Source of the DNA: Thiohalocapsa sp.
GTDB lineage: Bacteria; Pseudomonadota; Gammaproteobacteria; Chromatiales; Chromatiaceae
Direction: 5' to 3'
Assembly (NCBI GenBank): GCA_028277725.1
Contig: JANQFX010000102.1
Location: 62,001 to 126,000 of the forward strand
Length of the DNA stretch: 64,000 bases
The notes below the pieces were generated by a model. The model was given only the letters and a program-made list of their open reading frames with translations, was not told the origin of the DNA and did no database searches. This document shows, in pieces, positions 35,381-47,838 of the stretch. Each line of letters begins with the position of its first letter. Positions within the stretch are counted from its first letter, which is position 1. A program made the translations under genes and the position numbers.

Positions 35381-35775
35381 TTGGTCTGGATACGAACGTC
35401 CTGGTCCGATACATCACGCAGGACGACCCGTCGCAGGCGGCTGGCGCGACCCGTCTGATCGAAGGGCATTGCAGTGGCGACTCGCCCGGCTGGATCTCGT
35501 CCATCGTTCTCTGCGAGCTTGTTTGGGTTTTGCGCCGAGCCTACGGATATCAAAAGGCCGATGTGTTGGCCGTCTTGGATCAGCTGCTGATTACGCTGGA
35601 GTTGAAGGTCGAGGATGAAGAGATCGCGCGTTTGGCCGTCGATGCATACAAGACCGGCGGCGCCGACTTTTCCGATTACCTGATCCTGCTGAGCAATACG
35701 GCCGCCGGTTGTGAGACCACCTACAGCTTCGATGGCCGACTCGCTCGGCATCCCGCCGCCGAGGTGCCCCGGTGA
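35377..35775 (+). CDS. vapC: VapC-type PIN-domain toxin
   Basis: The 132-residue product is a PIN-domain ribonuclease with the expected acidic metal-binding residues at D5 (MIGLDTNVLVRY), E47 (VLCELVWVL), D97 or D100 (ADFSDYLIL) and D119 (TYSFDGRL). It should cleave RNA, often a tRNA or rRNA site, when free of VapB. It is translationally coupled to vapB by the ATGA overlap. It looks complete and functional. Confidence 0.9.
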   Translation: MIGLDTNVLVRYITQDDPSQAAGATRLIEGHCSGDSPGWISSIVLCELVWVLRRAYGYQKADVLAVLDQLLITLELKVEDEEIARLAVDAYKTGGADFSDYLILLSNTAAGCETTYSFDGRLARHPAAEVPR

Positions 35776-35814
35776 ATCCAGGCCCCTTCGGCCTCGATCA
35801 GCCGCCGCTCCGCC

Positions 35815-36747
35815 TCAGCCCCCGAACAGATCCTTCACCACCTGCACCGTGGTCTGCCGGCCCAACTCGCCGATGGCGCTGGTGAGCGGGATCTGCTTCG
35901 GGCAGACGCGCACGCAGTTCTGGGCGTTGCCGCAGTCGCTCAAGCCCCCCTCGGCCATGATGGCGTGCAGCCGGTCCGGCTTGTCGTAGCCGCCGAGGGG
36001 ATGAGCGTTCAGTAGGCGCACCTGGGCCAGCGCCGCGGGGCCGACGAAGCCGTCGGCCTGGGGTTCGAGGGCTCCCGCGCCATCCGGGAACTGAGGGCAG
36101 GCGGCGGCGCAGACGCCGCAGTTGATGCAGCGGCTGAAGAGGTAGTCGGCGGCCCACTGCTTCTGGGACATGCGCGGCGCCCGCTCGTGGGTGTCGTAGG
36201 CGCCGTCCAGCCGCACCCAGGCGCGCACGCGCTTGAGGTTCTCGAACAGCCGGGCGCGATCCACCATCAGGTCCCGCACCACCGGGAACTTGGGCAGCGG
36301 CTCCAGCTGGATCAGGTCACCCAGCTCCGAGAGCAAGGTGGAGCAGGACGGACGCGGGCGGCCGTCGATGAGCATGGCGCAGGCGCCGCAGACCTCCTCC
36401 ATGCAGTTGTGCTCGAAGGCGACGGGCCCGACCCGCCGGCCGTCGCTGGTGACCGGGTCGAGCCGGAGCTTGCGCAGCATGGAGACCACGTTCTCGCCCG
36501 AGCTCACCCGCACGCGGAACTGCTCCCAGTAGGGCAGGCTCCGGGGATGGTCCTGGCGGCGGATGCGCAGGGTCACCGTGCGGGCGTGCCCGGCCGGGTC
36601 GTTGCGCTGGGGGGTTCCTGCGGTGGTCTCGCTCGGGGTGGCGCCGGCCGAGATCAAGTGGTTCGGCGCACCGCCGCGCGCCCGGTTGTCGCCCCGGGTG
36701 CGCAAGGCCGCGACCGGTCGATCCTGTGCGCTGGTGATGCTGGTCAT
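35815..36747 (-). CDS. sdhB: Succinate dehydrogenase/fumarate reductase iron-sulfur subunit
   Basis: The 310-residue product carries a plant-type [2Fe-2S] ligand set (HNCMEEVCGACAMLIDG followed by SC) and two C-terminal clusters (SRCINCGVCAAACPQ; NCVRVCPKQIP). These are the three iron-sulfur centres of the B subunit. About 55 residues precede the conserved VTLRIRRQ start, so the N-terminus is longer than usual. Nevertheless GGAGG stands six bases before the ATG at 36747. It carries electrons from the flavoprotein encoded just upstream on the same strand to the cytochrome b subunit, in the inner membrane. Confidence 0.93.
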   Translation of the reverse strand: MTSITSAQDRPVAALRTRGDNRARGGAPNHLISAGATPSETTAGTPQRNDPAGHARTVTLRIRRQDHPRSLPYWEQFRVRVSSGENVVSMLRKLRLDPVTSDGRRVGPVAFEHNCMEEVCGACAMLIDGRPRPSCSTLLSELGDLIQLEPLPKFPVVRDLMVDRARLFENLKRVRAWVRLDGAYDTHERAPRMSQKQWAADYLFSRCINCGVCAAACPQFPDGAGALEPQADGFVGPAALAQVRLLNAHPLGGYDKPDRLHAIMAEGGLSDCGNAQNCVRVCPKQIPLTSAIGELGRQTTVQVVKDLFGG

Positions 36748-36787
36748 GTGGCGTCCTCCGCGTCGAGGTGCTGCTTGCGGCGCGGGT

Positions 36788-38686
36788 TCATCGGTAATCC
36801 CGCGGTTCGGCGGGCGGGAGCACGCTGAGGTCCACCGGCTCGTGTCCGATGCGGGGACCGTCCGGCGTGTGCTCGGCGACGCTCGTCTTCAGCCACCGCT
36901 CGTTGTTCGCGCGCCAGCGCTCGAGGTAGGCCTGCCACTCGGGATCATCGGCACCGCTCGCACGCCGCGCCGGCAGCGGCAGTTCGAACTCGGGCTTGTA
37001 GTGGGCGCCGCGGCATTCGTCACGGGCGCGGGCGCTGGCTGCCATGACACGGGCGAGGCGGATCATGTCCTGCACCTGGCGGGCATAGGCCAGGGTCTGG
37101 TTGGCCCAGGGTCTGGTCTCGGCCAGGTCGATGCGCGCGGCGCGCTGCTCCAACTCCGCCAGTTCGGCCGCGGCCCGGTCAAGGGAGGCGTTGTCGCGGA
37201 CGACGCCGACGCGGGTGGTCATCAGCTCGCCGAGCTCCTGGTGCAGCTCGTAGGCGTTGTCGCCGCCGCGATTGGCCATCAGCTCGGCGTTGAGGGTGCG
37301 TTGGCGGTGCACCGCGTCGTCGAAGGTCTTGTCCGGCAGCCTGTCCGCCCCGCGCTCGATGCCGGCCAGGCGGCTCAGCACGGCCTCGCCGGCCACGCGC
37401 CCGGAATAGGAGGCCGACAGCAACGAATTGGCGCCCAGGCGGTTGGCGCCGTGGTAGCCGTAGTCGCACTCGCCGCAGGCGTAGAGCCCCGGGATGTTGG
37501 TGGCGTGGTTGCGCGGGCTCCCGGGCCTGATGCCGCCGCCGGCCGGGTCGACCTCGAAGTCGATCCAGAGCCCGCCCATGGCGTAGTGGGCCGCGGGAAA
37601 GATCTGCATCGGCTCGGCGACGGGGTCGGTGCCGGCGAACTTGCGGTAGATCGACAGGATGGCACCGAGTCGCGCCTCGACGAAGTCCCGATCGAGATGG
37701 GTCAGATCCAGGTAGACGCGGTCGTCGCCACCGATGCCCTGGCCGAGTTCGCGACAGACCCGCCAGATGGCCCGCGAGGCGATGTCGCGCGGCACGGTGT
37801 TGCCGTAGGCCGGGTACCAGTCCTCCAGGAAGTAGTAGCGCTCCGCTTCGGGGATGCGGTTCGGCTCGCGGCGGTCGGTCGGGTCCTTCGGCACCCAGAC
37901 GCGTCCGCCCTCGCCGCGCGCGGCCTCGGACATGAGCCGGGTCTTGTCCTCGCCGAGCATGGCCGTCGGGTGGAACTGGAAGAACTCCGCGTTGGCGAAG
38001 CGCGCACCCTGCTGATAGACGCGGCTCGCGGCGGCGCCGGTGGAGTTGGTGGAGCAGGTGGTCTGAGGCGCATAGAGTTGGCCGAGTCCGCCGCTGGCGA
38101 GCACCACCGCGTCGGCACGGAAGGTCTGGACGGACAGCGAGCGGAGGTCCATCGCGACGATACCGCAACAGACCCCGCCCGCGTCCTGGACCAGCCCCAG
38201 GAACTCCCACCACTCGTGCTTCCGCACCAGGCCGTCCGCCTCCAGCCGGCGGACCTGCTGATCGACACCTGCCAGCAGCTGCTGCCCGGTGCTGGCACCC
38301 GCGAAGCAGGTGCGTTTGTTCTTGACGCCGCCGAACAGCCGCTGGTCCAGCAACCCTTCGGGCGTGCGGGAGAAGGTCACACCCATGCGTTCGAAGGTGC
38401 GAATCAGCCCCGGTGCGTCCTCGCACATGGACTTCACCGGTGGCTGATTGGCCAGGTAGCTGCCGCCCTTGAGGGTGTCGAGGATGTGCTGCTGTACGTT
38501 GTCGTGCTGGCCCTTGGTGTCCAGCACCGCGTTGATGCCGCCCTGCGCACAGGCGGAGTGCGAGCGCATGACCTCGAAGAGCGAGAACAGCTGCACTCGG
38601 TGCCCGCTGCCTGCGATGGTGAGCGTCGCCCAGAGCCCGCCGAGCCCCCCGCCGATGACGACGACCTCGCGTCCCGACTTGTTCAT
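36788..38686 (-). CDS. sdhA: Succinate dehydrogenase/fumarate reductase flavoprotein subunit
   Basis: The 632-residue product starts MNKSGREVVVIGGGLGGLWA, an FAD-binding dinucleotide motif. It has the covalent-FAD histidine region SHSACAQGGINA, the substrate loop FQFHPTAMLGED and the later YACGECDYGYHGANRLG. It oxidises succinate to fumarate or does the reverse. Its sequence (RTFERMGVTFSRTPEG, KNKRTCFAGASTGQQL) fits the type-B enzymes with a dihaem cytochrome b. The ATG overlaps the stop of the cytochrome gene. A 41-base gap separates it from sdhB. Confidence 0.93.
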   Translation of the reverse strand: MNKSGREVVVIGGGLGGLWATLTIAGSGHRVQLFSLFEVMRSHSACAQGGINAVLDTKGQHDNVQQHILDTLKGGSYLANQPPVKSMCEDAPGLIRTFERMGVTFSRTPEGLLDQRLFGGVKNKRTCFAGASTGQQLLAGVDQQVRRLEADGLVRKHEWWEFLGLVQDAGGVCCGIVAMDLRSLSVQTFRADAVVLASGGLGQLYAPQTTCSTNSTGAAASRVYQQGARFANAEFFQFHPTAMLGEDKTRLMSEAARGEGGRVWVPKDPTDRREPNRIPEAERYYFLEDWYPAYGNTVPRDIASRAIWRVCRELGQGIGGDDRVYLDLTHLDRDFVEARLGAILSIYRKFAGTDPVAEPMQIFPAAHYAMGGLWIDFEVDPAGGGIRPGSPRNHATNIPGLYACGECDYGYHGANRLGANSLLSASYSGRVAGEAVLSRLAGIERGADRLPDKTFDDAVHRQRTLNAELMANRGGDNAYELHQELGELMTTRVGVVRDNASLDRAAAELAELEQRAARIDLAETRPWANQTLAYARQVQDMIRLARVMAASARARDECRGAHYKPEFELPLPARRASGADDPEWQAYLERWRANNERWLKTSVAEHTPDGPRIGHEPVDLSVLPPAEPRDYR

Positions 38687-39333
38687 GCGATGCCCGTCGT
38701 CGGTGCGATGAGGTAGCCGATGAGCCCGTGCGTACCGATGACGCCGAGCAGCAGCCCAAGGCCCAGACAGACCCAACCGAAGCGTCGCTGCGCCGCCGCG
38801 CTCGCAGTCAGTCCCCAGGAGATGGCCGCTGTCGCCAGGCCGTTCGAGAGGTGCAGCACCGCCAGCCAAAGGCCGACCAGGTACACACCGAACACCCAGG
38901 GGTTCGATAACGCGGCGCGCATGTGGCCGAACAGGTCGGCGTGGATGGCCGGGTCCATGAGCCCGGCGATGCGCGTCATGGCCACGTGCATCAGGATGAA
39001 CAGCAACAACCCCACGCCCGAGACGCGCTGCAACCAGTACAACCAATTGCGCGTATAGCCGTAGCGCAGGGGTTCGGGCCGTCCGCTACCGATGATGGCG
39101 AGCCCGTAGAAGGCGTGGAAGGCCAGCGGCAGCGCGATGAGCCCGATCTCGATGAAGGGCAGGTAATTGAGGCCCGACAGCGCGTCGACGACCTCGGTGT
39201 TGAAGTGCTCGGCGCCGAAGCGCGACTGGCTGTTCTCCCAGAGATGAAACGCCAGAAAGGCCCCCACCGGCACCACGCCGAGCAGCGAGTGCAGCCGACG
39301 CAGGACGAAGTGGGGGTTGTCGATGGAGGACAT
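38683..39333 (-). CDS. sdhC: Succinate dehydrogenase cytochrome b subunit (type-B, dihaem)
   Basis: The 216-residue product has five membrane segments and several histidines in helices (RRLHSLLGVVP, AFHLWENSQ, LAFHAFYG, LMHVAMTR, VLHLSNGL) able to hold two haem b groups, as in the single-subunit anchor of type-B succinate:quinone oxidoreductases. It passes electrons to quinone, commonly menaquinone in this type. It is the first gene of the sdhCAB operon; its stop overlaps the sdhA start (ATGA). A good AUG at 39333 begins MSSIDNPHFVLRRLHS. Confidence 0.92.
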   Translation of the reverse strand: MSSIDNPHFVLRRLHSLLGVVPVGAFLAFHLWENSQSRFGAEHFNTEVVDALSGLNYLPFIEIGLIALPLAFHAFYGLAIIGSGRPEPLRYGYTRNWLYWLQRVSGVGLLLFILMHVAMTRIAGLMDPAIHADLFGHMRAALSNPWVFGVYLVGLWLAVLHLSNGLATAAISWGLTASAAAQRRFGWVCLGLGLLLGVIGTHGLIGYLIAPTTGIA

Positions 39334-39606
39334 GGCGGGTACTGCTGGTCGGGTGGGAGGCCCGGTTGCGAAACAGCCGAAGCCTGAGGGAAGCCTCGCG
39401 CCGGGACCTGCCTCTACGCCACAGCATAGACGCCGCCGCCGGGCTTGCCCTGACCCGGCTCAGTGATTCGGCATATTCCTGATTGCTTATGGGCGTGCCC
39501 GTTGCGATGGTCTGTCCTGCGTCCGCTCGCCACCCCGCCGCGACTGTGGCAGGATCAGACGCAATCGCCGGGGTTTTTCGGCATACCTTCCGGAGGCCAG
39601 CATCGC

Positions 39607-40830
39607 ATGCGACTCGGCATCGACCGCCTGCTCATCGAGCCCGAACTGCGCAAACCCCTCGCCGGCCGGCGTGTCGCCCTGCTCGGGCATCCCGCGTCCG
39701 TGAACCATATCGGCCGGCACAGCCTGGACGCGCTGATGAACCTGATCGGCGGCCACGCGGATGCCGGTGGACTGCAGATCACCGCCGCGTTCGGCCCACA
39801 GCACGGCATGCGTGGCGACAAGCAGGACAACATGGTCGAGTCCCGGGACTACGTCGACCCGATCCACGGCATCCCGGTGTTCAGCCTCTACGGCGAGGTC
39901 CGCTATCCCACCGACGCGATGCTCGACAGCTTCGACGTCCTGCTGGTGGACCTGCAGGACATCGGCACCCGCATCTATACCTATGTCACGACCCTGGCCT
40001 ATGTGCTCGACGCCTGTGCCAGCCACGGCAAGGCCCTCTGGGTGCTGGACCGCCCGAACCCTGTCGGCCGGCCCATCGAGGGCAGCATCCTGGAGCCCGG
40101 CTGGGAGAGCTTCGTCGGCGCCGCGCCGCTGATGATGCGCCACGGACTGACCCTGGGCGAGCTGGCCAAGTGGTTCGTCGCCCACAAGGGGCTCGACCTC
40201 GACTGCCGGGTCATCGCGATGCAGGACTACGACCCCGCCGCCGCCCCCGGCTACGGCTGGCCCCGGGACGAGATCGCCTGGATCAACCCCAGCCCCAACG
40301 CCTCCAGCCTCAACATGGCCCGCTGCTTCCCCGGCACCGTGCTGCTCGAGGGCAGCACCCTGTCCGAGGGCCGCGGCACCACCGTGCCACTGGAGGTCAT
40401 GGGCGCACCGGACCTCGACATCTGCCGCCTGCTCAAGCGCATGGAGAGCCTCAGGGCCGACTGGATGGCCGGCGCCCAGGTGCGCTGCTGCGGCTTCGAG
40501 CCCACCTTCCACAAGCACCAGGGCCGGCTCTGCCAAGGCATCCAGCTCCACACCGACTCCGTGCACTATCAGCACGAGGTGTTTCGTCCCTACCGGCTGA
40601 CGGCGCTCTTCTTGAAGGCGCTGCGGTTGGAGTACCCGGACTACCCCATCTGGCGCGACTTCCCCTACGAGTACGAGACCGAGCGCCTCGCCATCGACCT
40701 GCTCACCGGCGGCACCTTCCTGCGCGAATGGGTCGACGACCCCGAGGCCACGCCCGCGGACCTCGACGCCCGACTCCAACCCGACGAGGCCGCCTGGGCC
40801 GAGCAGCGTGCGCCCTTCCTACTCTACTGA
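39607..40830 (+). CDS. DUF1343 (NamZ-like exo-beta-N-acetylmuramidase) protein
   Basis: The 407-residue product from the ATG at 39607 matches DUF1343 along its length: RRVALLGHPASV, FGPQHGMRGDKQDNM, PVFSLYGEVRYPT, VDLQDIGTRIYTYVTTL and LLEGSTLSEGRGTTVPLEV. Characterised members (NamZ) remove terminal N-acetylmuramic acid from peptidoglycan fragments. No signal peptide is seen, so this copy may act in the cytoplasm on recycled fragments. It stands alone between sdhC (divergent) and tRNA-Phe. Confidence 0.85.
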   Translation: MRLGIDRLLIEPELRKPLAGRRVALLGHPASVNHIGRHSLDALMNLIGGHADAGGLQITAAFGPQHGMRGDKQDNMVESRDYVDPIHGIPVFSLYGEVRYPTDAMLDSFDVLLVDLQDIGTRIYTYVTTLAYVLDACASHGKALWVLDRPNPVGRPIEGSILEPGWESFVGAAPLMMRHGLTLGELAKWFVAHKGLDLDCRVIAMQDYDPAAAPGYGWPRDEIAWINPSPNASSLNMARCFPGTVLLEGSTLSEGRGTTVPLEVMGAPDLDICRLLKRMESLRADWMAGAQVRCCGFEPTFHKHQGRLCQGIQLHTDSVHYQHEVFRPYRLTALFLKALRLEYPDYPIWRDFPYEYETERLAIDLLTGGTFLREWVDDPEATPADLDARLQPDEAAWAEQRAPFLLY

Positions 40831-40962
40831 GCACAGGCCGAGCGGACGCCGTGGGCGACGGCGCGACCCCTCTCGAGCGCCAGCAGGGCTTGACGAAGCG
40901 GACCAGAGACGATTAAATGCGCGGCTTGGTCGTACCAATAGTGTGACGACCAACCAATACCT

Positions 40963-41038
<76 letters not shown>

Positions 41039-41045
41039 TCTCGAC

Positions 41046-41077
41046 AAAGGTCTATCGGCGACTGCCGGTGGGCCTTT
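41046..41077 (+). terminator. Terminator after tRNA-Phe
   Basis: AAAGG and inner CGGC pair with GCCG and CCTTTT in AAAGGTC...GGCCTTTT, giving a stem followed by a T-run eight bases after the tRNA. No gene is seen in the rest of the 41039-41387 gap. Confidence 0.55.
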
Positions 41078-41387
41078 TCTGGTTTTGGCGCTTCGCCTTC
41101 TCCGCCTCAGTCCGTGTCCGCGCAACCCGACAAAGAGCGCGCACTCCCCCGCCTCGGGCGCGGCTAGGCTAGCCACTGTCGGACCTCCGCGAGCCCCAGG
41201 CTGCATGGCCATCGAAGGCCGGCGCCGGTGCTGATCCCACTGTCCGGGTGCAGGTGCCGCGGCGAGGGCGAGCGCGCCAATGCTGATACAAGGCAAGGGA
41301 CGCATCGACGGCACTTGGATGGTTCGAGCAAAGGGTTTCAAATAGCGACCATTGGTCTATTCCATCACAACCGGCCTGGAGCTGAGC

Positions 41388-44165
<2,778 letters not shown>

Positions 44166-44231
44166 GTGCCGGGCCGGCGCGAGTCGCCGGCTCGATGTCA
44201 GGGAGGAGCTGCGCCCGCGCGCGGGCTCACC

Positions 44232-44271
44232 TCGGCCCGACGCTCGACCGCAAGGTCGAGCGTCGGGCCGA
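44232..44271. repeat. Perfect 18-bp hairpin with GCAA tetraloop
   Basis: TCGGCCCGACGCTCGACC (44232-44249) and its exact complement (44254-44271) flank the loop GCAA. It lies 67 bases after the PPDK stop, with no T-run behind it. The rest of the 44166-44475 gap shows no gene. Confidence 0.85.
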
Positions 44272-44475
44272 CTTCGAGAATAGCTTCCATGAGCTCAAGC
44301 ACCGCCGGGGCAGGGGCGGCTCGACCACCGCCGGTACGCCCCGCCGGGCCCGCGGATGACGCAGCCCATGGCACTGCAGCCCACCATGTATTGGGGCGAG
44401 GCGTCACCGGAAGCGATCAAGACGGCGTCAAGGTGGACAACGCCAAGGTCGTCAAGACCGACGTCATGGCCAGCA

Positions 44476-45859
44476 GAGTTATGGTGATTTCTGGTGTACG
44501 GCGTAGGCCGGGAGTGGTGGCGTATCCTGTTGACTGATCACCGCCAAGATCACAGCCAACAGAGGTGGATACGCCATGTCCGAGTCTACGCTGAGAGTTC
44601 TTTCACAACCAGAGATCGAGGAAGCCGACCCGCTGCACGCGCTGCTGCGTGAGGGGGCCAAGGAGCTGATCGCCAAGGCGGTGGAGGCGGAGCTGGCCGC
44701 GTTCTTAGATGTCTACGGCGATCGGCGCCTGGACGACGGGCGCCGTGCGGTGGTGCGCAACGGCTACCTGCCCGAGCGCACGGTGCAGACCGGGATCGGC
44801 GACGTTGCGGTGCGGGTGCCGAAGGTCCGCGACCGCAGCGGTGGCGGGGCCGTGTTCCGCTCCGAGCTGCTGCCGCCGTATCTCAAGCGCGCGCGCAGCG
44901 TCGAGGAACTGATCCCGTGGCTGTACCTCAAGGGGGTGTCGAGCGGGGACTACCAGGAAGCGCTCTCGGCGCTGCTCGGGGATCAGGCCAAGGGACTGTC
45001 GGCGAACACCGTCTCGCGGCTCAAGCAGCAGTGGCTCGACGAGCATCGGGCGTGGTGTCGACGCGACCTCAGCGATCGGCGCTACGTCTACTGGTGGGTC
45101 GACGGCGTCTACAGTAACGTGCGCTTGGACGACCGCCTGTGCCTGTTGGTCGTCATCGGCGTCACCGAGCACGGTCACAAGGAGCTCATCGCTGTCGAAG
45201 ATGGCCACCGCGAGTCAGAGGCGAGCTGGCTTGAGCTGCTCACCGGGCTGCGCGAGCGGGGGCTGACCCAGGGAGCAAAGCTGGCCGTCGGTGACGGCGC
45301 GCTGGGGTTCTGGAAGGCGCTGAGCAAGCTCTACCCCGACACCGCCCACCAGCGCTGCTGGGTGCACAAGACGGCGAACGTGCTGAACAAGCTGCCGAAG
45401 TCGGTACAGCCCAAGGTCAAGGCCGAGCTGCACGAGATCTGGATGGCCGAGACCCGCGAGGCCGCGCACAAGGCCTTCGCGCGCACGCTCAAGCGCTTCG
45501 AGGCCAAGTACCCGCAGGCCATGGACTGCCTGGCCAAGGACCGCGAGGCGCTGCTGGCCTTCTACGACTACCCGGCCGAGCACTGGGTGCACATCCGCAC
45601 CACCAACCCGATCGAGTCAACCTTCGCCACGGTGCGTCTGCGCACCAAGCGCTCGCGCAATTGCGGCTCACGTGAGACCACGCTGGCGATGGTCTTCAAA
45701 CTGCTTCAGAGCGCGCAGAAGCGCTGGAAGCGCATCAAGGGATTCAGGAAGCTGGAGCTGGTCGTCAACAACGTCCGGTTCCGCAACGGAGAGCAAGTCG
45801 TCGATCAGCAAGACAGGGTCGCCGCCTGAGTGGCGGTACACCAGATTTGACAATAACTC
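44476..45859 (+). mobile_element. IS256-family insertion sequence, complete
   Basis: The element is bounded by imperfect inverted repeats: the left end begins GAGTTATGGTGATTTCTGGT and the right end (reverse strand) begins GAGTTATTGTCAAATCTGGT, both continuing GTAC. It contains one intact transposase. The eight bases outside each end (ggccagca and acccccat) do not match, so no target duplication remains. The right end lies next to a truncated DUF4160 gene. Confidence 0.88.
44576..45829 (+). CDS. IS256-family transposase
   Basis: The 417-residue product is a full-length mutator-type (IS256) DDE transposase. The N-terminal DNA-binding part contains [17 protein letters not shown] and VPKVRDR. 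The catalytic domain has DGVYSNVR and VGDGALGFW with the aspartates and [17 protein letters not shown] with the glutamate, plus the C/H-containing [13 protein letters not shown]. No frameshift or stop interrupts it, so the element may still move. The start at 44576 lies 100 bases inside the left inverted repeat. Confidence 0.95.
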   Translation: MSESTLRVLSQPEIEEADPLHALLREGAKELIAKAVEAELAAFLDVYGDRRLDDGRRAVVRNGYLPERTVQTGIGDVAVRVPKVRDRSGGGAVFRSELLPPYLKRARSVEELIPWLYLKGVSSGDYQEALSALLGDQAKGLSANTVSRLKQQWLDEHRAWCRRDLSDRRYVYWWVDGVYSNVRLDDRLCLLVVIGVTEHGHKELIAVEDGHRESEASWLELLTGLRERGLTQGAKLAVGDGALGFWKALSKLYPDTAHQRCWVHKTANVLNKLPKSVQPKVKAELHEIWMAETREAAHKAFARTLKRFEAKYPQAMDCLAKDREALLAFYDYPAEHWVHIRTTNPIESTFATVRLRTKRSRNCGSRETTLAMVFKLLQSAQKRWKRIKGFRKLELVVNNVRFRNGEQVVDQQDRVAA

Positions 45860-45887
45860 ACCCCCATCTCATGACCCCCATCTCATG
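45860..45887 (+). repeat. Two tandem 14-mers (ACCCCCATCTCATG)
   Basis: Identical units at 45860-45873 and 45874-45887 directly follow the right end of the insertion sequence. Related strings (TGACCCCCAC) recur near 46410-46475. Confidence 0.85.
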
Positions 45888-46232
<345 letters not shown>

Positions 46233-46245
46233 ACGGTCGAAGAAT

Positions 46246-46335
46246 GCCGAACAAGCGCACAAGCTGCGACGCCTTGGAGCAGCCTGAGCGATATCGAAGG
46301 CTGTTCCAAGGCGCGCGCTGTGCGTAACGTCGGGC
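46246..46335 (+). other. attC-like palindrome after DUF2442
   Basis: The 90-base stretch starts GCCGAAC and ends GTCGGGC. Inside, CGCCTTGGA pairs exactly with TCCAAGGCG and AGCCT with AGGCT, and an outer GCACA pairs with TGTGC. Size and layout match the attC sites at 6920 and 7223. The end core departs from GTTRRRY at one position. Confidence 0.5.
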
Positions 46336-46551
46336 GCGACAAAACCAGCCCGAAGCGGAACGCGCGAAGGGGGCAAGTCTTGCAATCAAGCATGCGCGTG
46401 ACTGCAAGACCCCCACCTCCGGGAAGACTTGAACCCCCCTCCGTGTGACCCCCACCTCCTTACCCGCCGATCTGACCCCCACGTCCGATCCGCAACGTGT
46501 CCCCTTCGTCCCGACTTGTCGCGCAGCGGTGAATCGGGGAGACTGGGGGCC

Positions 46552-46638
46552 ATGAATCCATCGAATCACATCCGTCGCCACAACAGCGTCCCGAACCGCG
46601 TCATGCGCTGGCTCGGCCGCCGCCGTGTGCCTGAATGA
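46552..46638 (+). CDS. Arginine-rich 28-codon leader ORF
   Basis: A short frame, MNPSNHIRRHNSVPNRVMRW and then LGRRRVPE, ends 38 bases before a strong terminator hairpin that precedes the DMT transporter. Seven of 28 codons encode arginine. A G-rich stretch (GGGGAGACTGGGGG) precedes the ATG. It may be a leader peptide for an attenuator or a chance frame; nothing else is seen in 46336-46737 apart from CCCCCAC-type repeats. Confidence 0.35.
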   Translation: MNPSNHIRRHNSVPNRVMRWLGRRRVPE

Positions 46639-46676
46639 TTCGAGCCGACACCTCTGCGCTCATCACACATTCAACA

Positions 46677-46706
46677 GGCCGCGGCACTCCAACCGCGGCC
46701 TTTTTT
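46677..46706 (+). terminator. Strong intrinsic terminator ahead of DMT gene
   Basis: GGCCGCGG (46677-46684) pairs perfectly with CCGCGGCC (46693-46700) and is followed by TTTTTT. It stands only 32 bases before the DMT start codon, on the same strand, so it either ends an upstream transcript or regulates the downstream gene. Confidence 0.85.
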
Positions 46707-46737
46707 GTTTCCAATCCAACAGCATCGGAGGTGAAAC

Positions 46738-47631
46738 GTGTCCGTTCCGGCGGCTTTCATCGGCGTCGTCCTCATCTGGGCGACGACGCCGTTGGCGATC
46801 AAGTGGAGCAGCGAGTCGGGTAGCTTTCTGTTCGGCGTCACCGCCCGCATGGTGCTGGGCGTCTTCGCTTGTCTGGTACTGGTCGCCTTGATGAGCCGCC
46901 GCATCTGCTGGCACCGCCAGGCGCGGCACACTTATCTGGCCGCCGGGGTCGGTATCTGGGGTGCCATGAGCTGCGTCTATTGGGCCGCTCAGTTCATCCC
47001 GTCCGGCCTGATCTCGGTCCTGTTCGGACTCGCACCGCTGGCAACGGCCTTGATGGCCGCCGTCTGGCTCGGCGAGCGTGCGCTAACGGCGCCCCGGCTG
47101 CTCGGGATCGGACTCGGGATCAGTGGACTGGGAGTCATCTTCGGGCACAGCCTCGCGCTTGGTGGGAATGCCATGCTCGCGCTTTGCGCGGTGCTGCTCT
47201 CGGTCTCGATACACTCCGCCAGTGCGGTGTGGGTCAAGCGCATCGGGGCGTCGCTGCATCCGCTGGAGGTCACCACCGGGGCGCTCCTGATCGCCGTTCC
47301 GCTGTTCCTGGTGAGCTGGGGCCTCTTCGATGCGCAGCTCCCCGGTGCACTGACCCCGCGGACTGTCTGGTCGATCGTCTACCTGGCGCTGTTCGGGTCG
47401 ACGCTGGGGTTCATCCTCTATTACTACGTCCTGCATCGGATGCAGGCGAGCCGCGTCGCCCTGATCACGCTCATCGCACCCGTGCTGGCGCTGCTGTTGG
47501 GACACACGGCCAATGGTGAGGTGCTGACAGCACGGGTGTGGATCGGCAGCGCGGTGATCCTCGCCGGACTCGCCTGCTTCGAGTGGGGGGACCGCGCCAA
47601 GCGCGCCGCGGCACTGCCGACAAAGACATGA
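46738..47631 (+). CDS. DMT superfamily (EamA) transporter
   Basis: The 297-residue product has ten hydrophobic segments in two EamA repeats, with GVVLIWATTPLAIKWSSES at the start and VALITLIAPVLALLLG near the end. It belongs to the drug/metabolite exporters of the inner membrane; the substrate is unknown. It starts at a GTG with a perfect GGAGG six bases upstream. The terminator hairpin immediately before the ribosome-binding site suggests control by attenuation. It is not closely similar to the other EamA protein at 24536. Confidence 0.88.
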   Translation: MSVPAAFIGVVLIWATTPLAIKWSSESGSFLFGVTARMVLGVFACLVLVALMSRRICWHRQARHTYLAAGVGIWGAMSCVYWAAQFIPSGLISVLFGLAPLATALMAAVWLGERALTAPRLLGIGLGISGLGVIFGHSLALGGNAMLALCAVLLSVSIHSASAVWVKRIGASLHPLEVTTGALLIAVPLFLVSWGLFDAQLPGALTPRTVWSIVYLALFGSTLGFILYYYVLHRMQASRVALITLIAPVLALLLGHTANGEVLTARVWIGSAVILAGLACFEWGDRAKRAAALPTKT

Positions 47632-47838
47632 ACCGAGCGCAGCCGGAGGGGCTTGCGGGCCGCGGCGCCAGCGGTGTCCTCTCGGAGACAATCGAGGACA
47701 CCCCGATGGCTATCGGCCTTGCGGTAGGCCATGCCAGCGAACGGCCAAGACGAACGATCGGTGCAGCCGCGGAAACACGGCTCGCGCGTCAGCGGGCAGG
47801 TTGGAACGCGCCGGCGATTCCGACGCTATTGCGAACCC

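Noticed and set aside
44468..45867. Eight-base target duplication around the IS256 element
   Set aside because: The flanks ggccagca and acccccat do not match.
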